From Verrucomicrobiales bacterium (lineage in GTDB: Bacteria > Verrucomicrobiota > Verrucomicrobiia > Verrucomicrobiales > V1-33): 64,000 nt of DNA. The position numbers and the translations under genes were made by a program. The stretch spans positions 1-64,000 of the forward strand of contig JAGNEJ010000004.1 in assembly GCA_018003315.1 (NCBI GenBank). Direction: 5' to 3'. The notes beneath the pieces are model-generated. The model saw only the letters and a program-made list of their open reading frames with translations. It searched no databases and was not told the DNA's origin. This document shows positions 9,740-19,539 of this stretch, piece after piece. The stretch's first letter is position 1. Every line of letters begins with the position of its first letter.

Positions 9740-11023
9740 TTACAAAAACCGGTCCGGGTCAACCAATGGCGAAGCCTCCGGCGGATGGTTCCCGGAAAGC
9801 AGTTCCGCGATGAGCCAGCCGGTGGCCGGGCCAAGGCTGAGTCCCAGCATGGCATGACCAGTGGCGGTGGAGAGGTTTTCGTAATTGCGAAAACGTCCGA
9901 TGTAGGGAAGCCCGTCCGGAGAACACGGACGCAGTCCGCTCCAGGCAGTCACACCGCCGAAATGCTCCGTTGCAAACTGGGGGAAATAGCGCGCCGCACT
10001 TTTGATGATGCCTTGCACGCGGCGCGGATTGATGTCCGGATTCGTTCCAGAAAACTCCATGGTTCCCCCAAAGCGCATCGCTCCACCCAGGGGCGTCACC
10101 GCGACTCGTGCCTCGGCCAGGATGCAGCAAATCTCCCCGCAAGCCGGAGGATTTGTCAGGGTCAGGCTGTATCCCTTGCCAGCCTGCATCGGCAGGGAAA
10201 CGTCCAGGCGGTCGGCAATCTCCGGCGACCAGACACCGCCGCAGAGCAGAAATTCATCCGCTTCAAATTCCGCTCCCGCGGAGGTGATGGCTCTGTGGAT
10301 TTTCCGCGAATCGCCCGCGAGGTGCGTCACCTCGGCCTGCCAGTGAAACTGCGCACCCATCTCCCGAATCCGGCGGGCCAGGCTATCAGCCAGGACCGCG
10401 GGATTCAGGTGACAGTCCTGCGGGAAATATACGCCGCCCAGAATGCGGCGCTGCAAGCCCGGATCCAGCCGGGCGATTTCCTCGCTGGTCAGGATTTCCA
10501 CGGGAATGCCCAGTTCCCTGGCCCGCGCTGCGGTGTGCGCCTCCTCGCGGGCGGCGGCCTCCGTCTGGTAAAGCATCAACAGTCCCTTCTGCACCAGCCC
10601 CATTTCGGAACCCAGTTCCTGTTCGAGTTCCAGAAACAGCCTGCGGCTAAGCAGCCCCAGATCCCGCAGGGCAAAGGCGGCACGGTCGGCGCGGGACCGC
10701 GTGGCGGCGCGCAGAAAACGCCACCCCCAGCGCAGCATTCCAGGGTTTAACCGCGGCTTGATGTAAAACGGACTCTCCGGATTCCACATCCACTTCAGCC
10801 CCAGCGACACCATGCCGGGCGAGGCCAGCGGGGCGAAGTGGCTCGGACAAATCATGCCGGCACTGCCCCGCACGCAACTGTCATGCCCCAGTCTTCCGCG
10901 CTCCAGCACGGTGACGGCGTGCCCGCGCTTCAGCAGATGCCATGCGCAGAACAGTCCGATGATGCCGCCGCCGATGATGCAGAAATGCCGTGCGGGCAGC
11001 GGGGAAGGCGGAGGTGGCTTCAT
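9740..11023 (-). CDS. FAD-dependent D-amino-acid dehydrogenase-like oxidoreductase (DadA family)
   Basis: The protein has 427 residues, the usual DadA/DAO length. The dinucleotide-binding motif IIGGGIIGLFCAWHLLKRGH begins at about residue 15, followed by LERGRLGHDSCVRGSAGM, which matches the DadA signature region. The C-terminal FAD contact region is WSGLRPCSPDGLPYIGR with ATGHAMLGLSLGPATG. Such enzymes oxidise D-amino acids or related amines (for example D-proline or hydroxyproline) to the keto or imino product. The substrate cannot be told from the sequence, and no partner genes such as alr, dadX or proline racemase are adjacent. It is transcribed in the same direction as the downstream-facing metallo-hydrolase at 11048, which ends only 25 bases before it, so the two probably share a transcript. 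Confidence 0.85.
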   Translation of the reverse strand: MKPPPPSPLPARHFCIIGGGIIGLFCAWHLLKRGHAVTVLERGRLGHDSCVRGSAGMICPSHFAPLASPGMVSLGLKWMWNPESPFYIKPRLNPGMLRWGWRFLRAATRSRADRAAFALRDLGLLSRRLFLELEQELGSEMGLVQKGLLMLYQTEAAAREEAHTAARARELGIPVEILTSEEIARLDPGLQRRILGGVYFPQDCHLNPAVLADSLARRIREMGAQFHWQAEVTHLAGDSRKIHRAITSAGAEFEADEFLLCGGVWSPEIADRLDVSLPMQAGKGYSLTLTNPPACGEICCILAEARVAVTPLGGAMRFGGTMEFSGTNPDINPRRVQGIIKSAARYFPQFATEHFGGVTAWSGLRPCSPDGLPYIGRFRNYENLSTATGHAMLGLSLGPATGWLIAELLSGNHPPEASPLVDPDRFL

Positions 11024-11047
11024 GCATCCAGACTTGCTGCGAAGCGG

Positions 11048-12448
11048 TCAAAATTCCACGGTTGTGCCGAGCTTGGCCACGCTGATTTCCTTGTCCGGAT
11101 GGGCGGCAGCCAGTCCGTCGCGAAACGCCTCGCTGCGTTCCTTTTCCCCGTGCACCAGCCACACCTTCTCCCTGGCGCCAGTCATGCGGCCAAAGTAGGC
11201 CAGCAGTTCGCTGTGGTCGGCGTGTCCCGAGAAGGAGTCGAGCGTTTCCACCCTGGCACGGACCGGATAGGATTTGCCCAGAATGTTCACCCGATGGTGG
11301 CCCTGGCGGATTTTCCAGCCCAGGGTGTGTTCTGCACAGTAGCCGACAAAAAGCACGGTGGTGCGGGCATCCTCGATGTTGTTGGCCAGGTGGTGCAAAA
11401 TGCGTCCGGCTTCGCACATTCCGCTGGCGGAAATGATGATGAACGGACCATCGAGTTTGTTGAGGTTTTTGGATTCCGTGGAACTGCGCACCAGCCGCAG
11501 CCCCTCGAAACCAAACGGGTTGCTGCGGGAGAACAGGGCTTCATAAACCCCGGCATTGAAGCATTCGGGGTGCAGCCGGAAAATTTCCGTGGCACTGACC
11601 GCCAGCGGACTGTCCACCACAATGGGCACGGCGGGAATTTTGTTCGACTCCAGCAGGTCGTGGAGCACGACCAGCAGTTGCTGGGTGCGTTCCACGGCAA
11701 AGGCGGGAATGATGACTTTCCCCCGCTTTTGCAGCGCGCCGCGCAGAATGCTGCACAACTGCTCGCGGGCATTGGCTGCCAGATCGTGCTCCACTCCGCC
11801 GTAAGTGGACTCCATGAGGACGTAGTCGATGTTTTCCGCCGGCACCGGATCGATCAGCAGTTCATTGTTCCCACGGCCCACATCGCCCGAAAACAACAGG
11901 CGCTTCTTCCGTCCCGTGCTGAACTCATGCAGGTCGAGCACGACTTGGGCACTGCCGAGAATGTGTCCGGCGTCAAGGAAGGTGGCCGTCACTCCATCGG
12001 CGATCACCATCGGTCGTTCGTAGTTGAAATTCACGAACTGGCGCAGGCAGCGCTCCGCATCCCTGGGGCTGTAGAGCGGCTCCACCTTGCCAGCCGCACC
12101 TTCTGCCGCATGGCGGTTGAGCCATTCGGCGTCACCCTCCTGGATCTTTGCCGAATCCTCCAGCATGATCTGGCAAAGATCACGGGTGGCGAAGGTGGAG
12201 TAAATGTTCCCCTTGTAACCTTGCTTCGCCAGATTGGGCAGGTTGCCGCTGTGGTCGATGTGAGCGTGACTCAGCACCACCGCATCCAGCGAGGCCGGTT
12301 CGAAAGGAAAATTCCGGTTCCGCCGGTTGGACTCCTCCCGCCGTCCCTGGTAAAGGCCGCAGTCCAGCAGAATGCGCCGTCCATTGATTTCCAAAAGATG
12401 CTGGGAACCCGTGGTGGTTTCCGCCGCTCCACAAAAGGTTAGTTTCAT
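11048..12448 (-). CDS. Metallo-beta-lactamase/beta-CASP ribonuclease-like hydrolase
   Basis: The start MKLTFCGAAETTTGSQHLL at 12448 fits the family; upstream in-frame codons add nothing recognisable. Motifs are intact: VVLSHAHIDHSGNLP (zinc ligands), DAGHILGSAQV, LLFSGDVGRG, the beta-CASP segment with ESTYGG, IPAFAVERTQQLL and IIISASGMCEAGRILHHL, then FSGHADHSELLAYF. This is the CPSF/YSH1-like branch found in bacteria and archaea, expected to cut single-stranded RNA with two zinc ions. Length (466 residues) is normal for the branch. It lies directly upstream of the DadA-like gene on the same strand, but no functional link is apparent. A cytoplasmic location is expected because no signal peptide is present. 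Confidence 0.9.
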   Translation of the reverse strand: MKLTFCGAAETTTGSQHLLEINGRRILLDCGLYQGRREESNRRNRNFPFEPASLDAVVLSHAHIDHSGNLPNLAKQGYKGNIYSTFATRDLCQIMLEDSAKIQEGDAEWLNRHAAEGAAGKVEPLYSPRDAERCLRQFVNFNYERPMVIADGVTATFLDAGHILGSAQVVLDLHEFSTGRKKRLLFSGDVGRGNNELLIDPVPAENIDYVLMESTYGGVEHDLAANAREQLCSILRGALQKRGKVIIPAFAVERTQQLLVVLHDLLESNKIPAVPIVVDSPLAVSATEIFRLHPECFNAGVYEALFSRSNPFGFEGLRLVRSSTESKNLNKLDGPFIIISASGMCEAGRILHHLANNIEDARTTVLFVGYCAEHTLGWKIRQGHHRVNILGKSYPVRARVETLDSFSGHADHSELLAYFGRMTGAREKVWLVHGEKERSEAFRDGLAAAHPDKEISVAKLGTTVEF

Positions 12449-12624
12449 CGGTGGAAATGAGAGCGAAGCACAGCGGAAATGCAAGCTGGGAACCGGCCAC
12501 ATTCGCCGCATTCCTGCCAAGGCAGCGGCTCGGAAGGCGGGCGATCAACCAGGAGAGTCAGTGGAAACGGAGTCCTCAGCCAGCCGATCAGATTCCCGCG
12601 GAGTCGATTCATTTTCTGAAACAA

Positions 12625-12670
12625 ATCAGGCCGGGTTTGCCCGCTGGTTTTGCGGGCGACCCGGCCTGAT
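12625..12670 (-). terminator. Strong intrinsic terminator of the PEP-CTERM lectin gene
   Basis: A 12-bp outer stem (ATCAGGCCGGGT with ACCCGGCCTGAT) encloses a second 6-bp stem (GCCCGC with GCGGGC). On the minus strand it is followed by TTGTTTC. It lies 26 bases past the stop codon of the gene at 12696. Confidence 0.8.
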
Positions 12671-12695
12671 CCTTGCAGGATGCAAATTCTGCACC

Positions 12696-14612
12696 TCAGG
12701 CGGTGCGCCTGCGGCGGAGGCCGACTACGGTCACCCCGAGCAGGGCGAGCAGGGCGGAACCGGGTTCCGGCACCAGCGCCCAGCCGTTATTGGTCGGCAG
12801 CCCAGTGGTTGCCAACGGCTGGAAGGACCCGTCATTGCCGACACCCGTCTTGTCGCCCAGTGCCCAGAGAATGGAGAGGTTAGCCCCGCCGCCGCCTTCA
12901 TACATGAACGATTCGAAGTTGTAGGAACCCTCCGTGAGGGTGATGCGGCCAAACGCATTGGTGTTGCCGGTGAAATAGTCCGCCGTGAGCGACATGTCCC
13001 CGCCGACATCCACCAACCCGGCGGTACCATCGCCCGTAAAGTCCGTCGCGAGATCGAAATCCTGTCCCATGATGCGAAGCTGGGAGCCGTCGTCCGAGAA
13101 CATGCCGAACGTGAGCTGAATGGATTCCCCTGGAGTGCCATTGCCGTTGTCGAGGGTGAACGATCCGCTAACTTTCATGCCGAACTCGTCCGCCGGGGTG
13201 CCTGCGGGGAAGGGAATGCCCTGTCCATCGCCAATGCCGATGGTGGCAGCACTGCCGTTGTTGGTCGCGTTAGCCCCGATGGCCGCGGCCAGGAGGTTCC
13301 GTGCTTCGGCGATATTGTTCGCAGTGCCTCCTCCGGCGGTACCCTCAGCAGCGGTTTGGACAGTGGCGGGCGCATTGAGCAGCAATGGAGTAGGCCCCTT
13401 CGAGGAAGCGTCCCCAATGGCGAGCCACTGCGCGCCTCCGGGGCTGGTGATGACGCCCTGGGCGGAACTCACCTCGTAGTAGGCACCGCCGCCGCCTTCC
13501 CAGTTCACGAATTCGATGTCGTACTCCCCTGCAGCCAGGTTGATGACGCCGCGGGTATTGGCATCACCGGTGCCTCCGTAAAAATACATGGTGGAGGAAT
13601 CCAGGGGGTCAATCTGACCGCCGCCGTTCACCGAGGTGAAATTCTGCCCAACCACCCGCAGCGCAAAGCCATCATCGGAACGCACCTGAATCGTCCAGTC
13701 GCCGCTGCTCGGCACGGAAACCCGACTCCTGGCGATCGTGAGAATGTCGTTGTCATCCACCCCCACAGCATTGGTCAGGTAGGGCAACGGGGTTCCGGCC
13801 AGTGAAGCGCCGCCAGCCGCATTGGTATCCGGATCGGCCACGTCGAGGCGTGGGACCTGGCCCAGGGTGGAAGTGCCGCCGCCGGAAAGTGCATTGTTGA
13901 CCGCTTCGTAGATATTGCCCTGAATCAACCCGCGCACTTCACGGACGCTCCAGTTGCCAACGGTGGGGGCTGGCAGGCCGCCCGTAACCGAATTGTTAAA
14001 ACTGAGCGCACTGGCGGAACGCACTCCTGCCAGCGGAGCGGCCGATGCAGTGGCGTATTCCCTGACATAGCGGAACAGCGCACCACCGGATTCATCGGTG
14101 TTGCCCGGATCATTTGCTGGCAGATTTGCGCCATAGCCGCTCCTGTTATCGTTCCATCCTCCACCTCCGGAGATGTGCACCCCATCTTCACCGCCGACAT
14201 TATTGGGTTCGCCGGGATTCCAGTTGGTGTAGCCAACCGGGGCTCCATTGGTCCAGGCAAAGGTGCCTTCAGATGCTCCGGGTGCCCCGCCGAAACGGTC
14301 GGTGAAGCCGATCCAGGCATCGCCCCGATAGGAAATGTTGTTGACCACGGTGTTTTCATAGGCACTGCCGATCTCCACCAGGTAACCCAGCGCGGACTCA
14401 CCGGGCAAGGGATTGGCCACTCCGTTGGAGGCATTGTGGGCATTCTGAAAGGAGTCCGTCCCCAGAATGAACTCATAGAGATTCCAGGTGCCGCCGGGGC
14501 CGGTGGGAGCCTGATACTGGATGACCTGCGCCTGGGAGAAGGCGGCGGTTCCCAAGGTGAGCATGAGCGCCCGGAGAACGGAGGCACGCGGGGTGAGGAG
14601 AGCGGGTTGCAT
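12696..14612 (-). CDS. PEP-CTERM surface protein with C-type lectin-like and two PA14-like modules
   Basis: The 638-residue protein begins with a hydrophobic signal segment (ALMLTLGTAAFSQAQ). Residues about 40-185 resemble a C-type lectin-like domain (TWNLYEFILG, DAWIGFTDRFGG, FAWTNGAPVGYTNWNPGEPNN, GGGWNDNRSG), a fold that binds sugars or proteins. Two later modules look PA14-like and resemble each other: WTIQVRSDDGFALRVVGQ with EYDIEFVNWEGGGGAYYEV, and LTFGMFSDDGSQLRIMGQDF with SYNFESFMYEGGGGANLSI. The end is a classic PEP-CTERM signal (VPEPGSALLALLGVTVVGLRRRRTA minus the last residues), so an exosortase should attach it to the cell surface, often with exopolysaccharide. The exosortase gene is not in the window. 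A strong terminator follows. Confidence 0.88.
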   Translation of the reverse strand: MQPALLTPRASVLRALMLTLGTAAFSQAQVIQYQAPTGPGGTWNLYEFILGTDSFQNAHNASNGVANPLPGESALGYLVEIGSAYENTVVNNISYRGDAWIGFTDRFGGAPGASEGTFAWTNGAPVGYTNWNPGEPNNVGGEDGVHISGGGGWNDNRSGYGANLPANDPGNTDESGGALFRYVREYATASAAPLAGVRSASALSFNNSVTGGLPAPTVGNWSVREVRGLIQGNIYEAVNNALSGGGTSTLGQVPRLDVADPDTNAAGGASLAGTPLPYLTNAVGVDDNDILTIARSRVSVPSSGDWTIQVRSDDGFALRVVGQNFTSVNGGGQIDPLDSSTMYFYGGTGDANTRGVINLAAGEYDIEFVNWEGGGGAYYEVSSAQGVITSPGGAQWLAIGDASSKGPTPLLLNAPATVQTAAEGTAGGGTANNIAEARNLLAAAIGANATNNGSAATIGIGDGQGIPFPAGTPADEFGMKVSGSFTLDNGNGTPGESIQLTFGMFSDDGSQLRIMGQDFDLATDFTGDGTAGLVDVGGDMSLTADYFTGNTNAFGRITLTEGSYNFESFMYEGGGGANLSILWALGDKTGVGNDGSFQPLATTGLPTNNGWALVPEPGSALLALLGVTVVGLRRRRTA

Positions 14613-15084
14613 TGGATTATTTAGATGAGAATTGCATGAACAACTAAGGAATCACCTCCGCCTTGGCAAGAAAAAATGACCCGCGTTGCCGGATGAATAC
14701 GCAAATCCCCATTTTCAGCGGATGAACACCCCGTTGCGGATGACGATAGGAGATGCGAGATGGGCTCTCCCAGCCACTGGCACCGTGCATTTTTTCCCAA
14801 TGCGCATTCAACATGCCCATCATCCCGAAGGGATGGCAGCCTGAAGCCGGTGGTATCGCCCGTGCCCTGCTCAACCACCGGCTGCCGGCGGGCAAGCCTC
14901 CGGCTTGGTCATGCCGCTCATCTGACACCCGAATTGAAATTTTTCCAAGACGCAGAGAGGCTTTCCCCGAACCGAGGGATGCACTGGTCGTCCAGCATCC
15001 AGAACTGCCGCCCGGCCTTTCCCTGACTTTTTCCTTGTCAGTCTGGAGCGGACTGCATTGAATCGCGGCTCCAGAACCTGCACG
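14613..15084. other. Divergent intergenic region with dispersed repeat
   Basis: These 472 bases separate the divergent PEP-CTERM and GDPD genes. No credible gene is visible. About 120 bases are taken up by a REP-like repeat (listed separately). The rest should hold the two promoters, but I cannot name a convincing -35/-10 pair. Confidence 0.5.
14805..14925. repeat. Dispersed REP-like repeat, copy B
   Basis: It contains ATCCCGAAGGGAT at 14822-14834 and CAAGCCTCCGGCTTG at 14893-14907, both interrupted palindromes, followed by GTCATGCCGCTCATCTG. The same order occurs in copy A at 1855-1935, but copy B has about 40 extra bases between the palindromes, including GGTATCGCCCGTGCCCTGC. Confidence 0.6.
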
Positions 15085-18000
15085 ATGAAAATGCCATCCA
15101 CCCCTCGCTTTGCCAGCGTTCTTGCCGCCGTGGCGGCACTTGCGATCGTCCCGGCCGCCCCGGTCTCTGCGACCATCCTGACATTTGAAGATTTCACCGC
15201 CAACAATGCCAATGTGTCTGCGGTGGCTAATCCGTTTGGCGCTGGGCAGTATGCCAGCCGTGCGGCTTCAGCGGTGAATGCTGGTTTTCTGGCGGGCGAC
15301 GGCTTCACTCCGGGGGTGACGGTGGCGTGGGGTGCAGGGTGCCAGACCTACACGGGCTGGCCGTTTGGCGACAATGCCACCACCGGTGCGGGGCGGGTGG
15401 CGCAGATTGATTTCGATGCCTCGGCGCAACAGCCGGTGGACATCACCTTCACGCCCGATGCGGGACTTGGTGTGGTGCTCAAGGGCTTTGCCTTCACCGT
15501 CTGGAATGGCTCGCCGACAGTGCCGGTGCAGATTCGGTGGACGGTCTATGGCGGCAGTGCCGCTGCGGGAAATGTGCTGGCCACCGGCACCTCCAACGCC
15601 CTCGGCACGGCGGGCGGTGCGCAGGTGATCTCCACCGGCCTGACCCAGCCGCACAGCAGCGCCACGCCAGTCATGCTGCGTTGGGAGCGACTCAGCGGCG
15701 ACGGCACTTACATCGCGATCAATAATCTGGAATTCAATCAAGGCTCCGCACGGACCATGCCGGTCATCACCTGGACGAAACCGGACGCCATTGTCGCCGG
15801 CACGGCGCTGAGCGGCACGCAGCTCAACGCGGTGGCCGACGCCGCGGGAACGTTCACCTACAATCCCCCTGCGGGCACGGTGCCCGCGGCCGGCACGCAT
15901 TCGCTCCAAGTGACGTTTGTGCCGGATGACACCGCCACCTATTCCAATGCCAGCGCCAGCACCACGCTGCTGGTGAAGGAAACGAACATCCCCACGGTCA
16001 CTTCCAACCCTCTGCCGCGCATCGCCGCCGGCACGGCGCTGAGCGCAGCCACCTTTAGTGGCACGGCCGACGTGCAGGGGGCGTTCACGTTCTCTCCGCC
16101 CGCCGGTACGGTGCTGCCGCTGGGCAGCCATGCCATCACCGCCACGTTCACGCCGGCAAATCCCGTCTTTTCCACCGTGCAGATTCCCTGGAGTCTCGTA
16201 GTGGAAACAACCCTGCCCGAGGGCACCGTCTGGCGTTTTGACGATGCCGCCAACCGCCTGCGGGTCTGGAGCGGCGACGACATCCTAACCTACTACGATC
16301 CCTCCGCCACCGGCTGGGCGGCGTCAAAGATCGACTTTGGCAAGGCCTCCAGCTTCGGATTGCCGCTGCCTGCGGGCGGTGATCCTGACGTGATGCATTT
16401 TGCCAACACGCTGAGCAGCGAAGGCCTGCGCCTGACCTGCAATGACCCGCCCAATGGCAACTTTGTGGACAACGGGTGGACATCCAACTACACCCTCATT
16501 TTCGACGTGCTCTATCCGTCCGGCGGAGTCACCCGCCCGCTCTACAATGCCAACATCACCAATGCGAATGCCGCGGAGGCGTCGGTGAATGCGGCTGATG
16601 CGGTGCAGGTGTCCTCACTGGCCTATGGCGCGGTGACGCCCGGCACCTGGCACCGCGTGGCGCTGGTGGTGCGCTCGGCCAATGCGGAGGGTCAGGTGCA
16701 CGTCTATGTGGACGGCACCTTCACCGGCAGCATCGGGTCGAACGACACCATTGTCAGTGCCGGATTTGCGCTGGAGGAGGCGGTGCTGTTGCTGACCTCC
16801 AGCACTGGCAACGGCGGGCCGGGCTATCTCAGCGGGCTGCGCTTTGTTGGCCGCTGCCTCAACTACGCCGAAGTCAACGGACTGGGCGGCGTCCATGCCG
16901 GCGGCCCCCATGTGCCCGGCCCGGCTGCGCCGCCCGCGCCATTTCAACCGCACCGCGACGTGCTCATCATCGGCCACCGTGGCAATGGCGGCTTCATGCC
17001 GGAAGACACCCTGCCATCGTTTCTCGGCGCCTTCGCTCTCGGTGCCGACGTCGTGGAAATCGACATCCGACTCACCGCTGACAACCGCGTGGTGGCGATG
17101 CACGACAGCACCATCAACCGCACCACCAATGGCACCGGCAACGCCTCCGCCTTCACCCTGGCACAGATCCAGACCTACGATGCCGGATCCTGGTTCGATC
17201 CGGCATTTGCGGGAACTCCCCCGCCCTCGCTCCGCGAAATCATGGCCGCAGTCAGGGACACCTATCCAAATGCCGTGCTGTATCTCGACTGCAAGATTAC
17301 CGGCCTGGCCCCGCGCATCAAAGCGGACATGGATGCCACCGGCTTTCCCGTCGAACGCCTCTGGTTCTGGAATTACAACAATGCCACCGAGACTGCCGCA
17401 GTGCGCAGCGTCTTCCCGACTTCCAAAAGCATCTGGGGCGAGACCAACTGGCACAACGGCGCCAGTATTTCCACCTGGCCGTCACTCACCGCCGCCCAGA
17501 AGCAGGCGGTGGTGGATGGCATGAAAGCGCGCGGCGTCCATGGCTTTGACTTTGGCGACAACGAAATGGATTCGCTCAACCCCACCACGCTCCAGGAACT
17601 GCGGGCCGCCGGATTCCTTGTCTCCGCCTACAGCGCCCTGCACCCCGCCTCCATGCACCGCGCCATCGAAAACCTCGGTCTCGATGCCATGGAAACGGAC
17701 TTTCCCGGCGTGCTGCGCGAACTCATGCCGCTGTATGCCAGCACCGCCACCGCCACCGCACTGAGCAGCGGTGCCGTGCAGGTGGACTTCAGCGCCTTTC
17801 CCTCGCCTCCCGTCGGCAGCGAAATCCGCGTGCGCCGCAAAGCCAAAGCCTCGCCGCCCGCCACCTGGACGGAGGTCACGCCCGCCCAGCCTTCTGCCGC
17901 GCAGCAGGTGATCGCCGGCAGCCTTGCCGCCGCCACACTTTACGAATTTCAGCCCATCCTCTGGCAAGGCGGCCAGCCGATCGCCTTTGGCAGCGTCACC

Positions 18001-18408
18001 GACGCCACCACCCTGGCCGGCGATCAGAACTTCGCCACCGCCTACGCCGCCTGGCAGACCGCCCACCCCGGCACCGGCGCGCCAGGCGAAGACAGCGACG
18101 GCGATGGCCTGACCAATCTCATGGAATTCGCCACCGGACGAACTCCGACGGCCTCCGATGGCCACAGCCCCATGGAGATCACCGGTCCGATGACGCTCCT
18201 CTACCGCCGTCAAACCGGTGCCTTCGTCCGCTGGAATGTCGAAGAGTCCTCCGACCTCACCGGCTGGACGCCGCTGCTCCCGCTCACCGAATGGCAGGAA
18301 TCCACCCTCAGCGCCGGGCCCGGTCATGAAATCAACCAAGTCACCGTCCCCCTCGCCCCCGGCACCCCGCGCCGTTTCCTGCGGATGAGTGTGACGCCGC
18401 TGCCGTAG
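15085..18408 (+). CDS. Large secreted glycerophosphodiester phosphodiesterase-domain protein
   Basis: The ATG at 15085 gives a clear signal peptide (MKMPSTPRFASVLAAVAALA with cleavage after VSA). The order over about 1107 residues is: an N-terminal beta domain (to ~220), two Ig/bacterial-like repeats (PDAIVAGTALSGTQLNAVAD and PLPRIAAGTALSAATFSGTAD), a LamG-like region (~390-600), a GDPD catalytic domain (~630-880), and a C-terminal region with the acidic motif DSDGDGLTNLMEFATGRTP. The GDPD active-site residues are visible in LIIGHRGNGGFMPEDTLPSF, DVVEIDIRLTADNRVVAMHD and NAVLYLDCK. GDPDs hydrolyse glycerophosphodiesters to glycerol-3-phosphate and an alcohol, supplying phosphate or carbon. 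Here the enzyme would act outside the cytoplasm. No PEP-CTERM signal is present, so the export or anchoring route is unclear. Confidence 0.87.
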   Translation: MKMPSTPRFASVLAAVAALAIVPAAPVSATILTFEDFTANNANVSAVANPFGAGQYASRAASAVNAGFLAGDGFTPGVTVAWGAGCQTYTGWPFGDNATTGAGRVAQIDFDASAQQPVDITFTPDAGLGVVLKGFAFTVWNGSPTVPVQIRWTVYGGSAAAGNVLATGTSNALGTAGGAQVISTGLTQPHSSATPVMLRWERLSGDGTYIAINNLEFNQGSARTMPVITWTKPDAIVAGTALSGTQLNAVADAAGTFTYNPPAGTVPAAGTHSLQVTFVPDDTATYSNASASTTLLVKETNIPTVTSNPLPRIAAGTALSAATFSGTADVQGAFTFSPPAGTVLPLGSHAITATFTPANPVFSTVQIPWSLVVETTLPEGTVWRFDDAANRLRVWSGDDILTYYDPSATGWAASKIDFGKASSFGLPLPAGGDPDVMHFANTLSSEGLRLTCNDPPNGNFVDNGWTSNYTLIFDVLYPSGGVTRPLYNANITNANAAEASVNAADAVQVSSLAYGAVTPGTWHRVALVVRSANAEGQVHVYVDGTFTGSIGSNDTIVSAGFALEEAVLLLTSSTGNGGPGYLSGLRFVGRCLNYAEVNGLGGVHAGGPHVPGPAAPPAPFQPHRDVLIIGHRGNGGFMPEDTLPSFLGAFALGADVVEIDIRLTADNRVVAMHDSTINRTTNGTGNASAFTLAQIQTYDAGSWFDPAFAGTPPPSLREIMAAVRDTYPNAVLYLDCKITGLAPRIKADMDATGFPVERLWFWNYNNATETAAVRSVFPTSKSIWGETNWHNGASISTWPSLTAAQKQAVVDGMKARGVHGFDFGDNEMDSLNPTTLQELRAAGFLVSAYSALHPASMHRAIENLGLDAMETDFPGVLRELMPLYASTATATALSSGAVQVDFSAFPSPPVGSEIRVRRKAKASPPATWTEVTPAQPSAAQQVIAGSLAAATLYEFQPILWQGGQPIAFGSVTDATTLAGDQNFATAYAAWQTAHPGTGAPGEDSDGDGLTNLMEFATGRTPTASDGHSPMEITGPMTLLYRRQTGAFVRWNVEESSDLTGWTPLLPLTEWQESTLSAGPGHEINQVTVPLAPGTPRRFLRMSVTPLP

Positions 18409-18991
18409 CAGCACGCGCTGGGACCATATCCAAAGTGGATGCGGCCAGCACCGCGATGCGCCCCCCTCACAGGCGGAGGCGCAAGACTTTCCAGCGTCCT
18501 GCGGTGCAGACGAGTTCGGCGATCCGGTGAGGCAACCGCGCCGTTCCGCATCGAGGCGGGGGGCCTTTGCGGAGGCCAAGGATGCGCGCGGCGGCCGAGC
18601 TTTTGCTCGGGCGAAACCAAGCGGTGTGTTTCCGCACCGAAATGCGGACCGCCGCCGTCAGGGCTGCATCATGCTGGCCTCCGGACAACACATCCGGTGG
18701 CGTCTGGCTCCGGCGGCCGCGCCCACTAGTTTGGCGGCCCCCGATTCCTCGGACTTTCCAGCATGACCAGCACCTGGCGGCGGCGGTCAATTTCACGTTC
18801 TACTACAATCTTCGCGGGTTTGGCCAGAACGTTTCCAACTTTTTTCGCTTTTTTTTCTGAACCCACGATCGCGGTGACCACCCCTTCGCGCGATGGCGGG
18901 TGTTTTCTGGAATGGTGGACCCGGCGCACTTCTGCGAATTTCCGGATGCGGTCTTTGCAACCCCACGGATTCCGGGCTTGAATGGCACCCG
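18409..18991. other. Intergenic region, GC-rich with small hairpins, no gene seen
   Basis: These 583 bases lie between the GDPD gene and tadA. Open frames here are shadows of GC-rich sequence without recognisable protein features. Several short hairpins are visible, including CCGAGC-TTTT-GCTCGG at 18595-18610. An AT-rich stretch with long T runs at 18836-18860 may belong to the tadA promoter. The regular hairpin content suggests a decayed or repeated non-coding element, which cannot be judged from one copy. Confidence 0.4.
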
Positions 18992-19537
18992 ATGCCCCAG
19001 CCCGATGACTCCCCCGCGCACCTCTTCCGCCCCGTCGAGGCGGATTTTATTGATCTGGGCAGCGACCAGTTTTTCATGGCCCAGGCGCTGCGACAAGCGG
19101 AACGGGCATTTGAAAAAGAGGAGGTTCCGGTTGGGGCATTGGTTGTTAGGGAAGGCCGGATCCTGGCGCGGGCGTTCAACCAGGTGGAGACGCTCAAGGA
19201 TGCCACGGCCCATGCGGAAATGCTGGCGCTGACCCAGGCGGAAAACGCGGTGGGCGACTGGCGGCTGACCGACTGCGACCTCTATGTCACCAAGGAGCCG
19301 TGCGTGATGTGCGCCGGGGCGATCATGCATTGCCGCATCCGCCGGGTGGTGTTCGGCTGCAGCGACCAGAAATCCGGTGCAGGCGGAGCCGGATTCATCA
19401 ATCTGCTGCAGCACCCGAACCTGAACCACCGCAGCGAAGTCACCGCAGGCGTGATGGCTGGGGAATGCCGGGCGCTGCTGCTGGAATTTTTTGGCAACCG
19501 GCGACGGGAAGGGCGTCGGGAAGAAAGCGGGGAATAG
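18992..19537 (+). CDS. tadA: tRNA adenosine(34) deaminase
   Basis: The catalytic zinc motifs are complete: HAEMLALTQAE (His ligand and proton-shuttle Glu) and EPCVMCAGAIMHCRI (two Cys ligands). The downstream GCSDQKSGAGGAGFINLLQHPNLNH matches TadA rather than other cytidine/deoxycytidylate deaminases. The enzyme converts A34 to inosine in tRNA-Arg(ACG), which is essential in most bacteria. The start MPQPDDSPAH at 18992 gives 181 residues, slightly longer than the usual ~160 because of an N-terminal extension; a later start is possible. The stop codon is only 2 bases from the end of the convergent acetyltransferase gene. Confidence 0.93.
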   Translation: MPQPDDSPAHLFRPVEADFIDLGSDQFFMAQALRQAERAFEKEEVPVGALVVREGRILARAFNQVETLKDATAHAEMLALTQAENAVGDWRLTDCDLYVTKEPCVMCAGAIMHCRIRRVVFGCSDQKSGAGGAGFINLLQHPNLNHRSEVTAGVMAGECRALLLEFFGNRRREGRREESGE

Positions 19538-19539
19538 AC

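Noticed and set aside
14621-14928. Minus-strand frames over the repeat at 14805-14925
   Set aside because: They are chance translations of the REP-like element and its flanks, without start signals or known domains.
18467-18796. Minus-strand frame in the GC-rich intergenic region
   Set aside because: No domain, signal peptide or conserved pattern; the residue usage (Arg-, Ser-, Pro-rich) is that of a random GC-rich frame. A repeated or decayed element is a better description.
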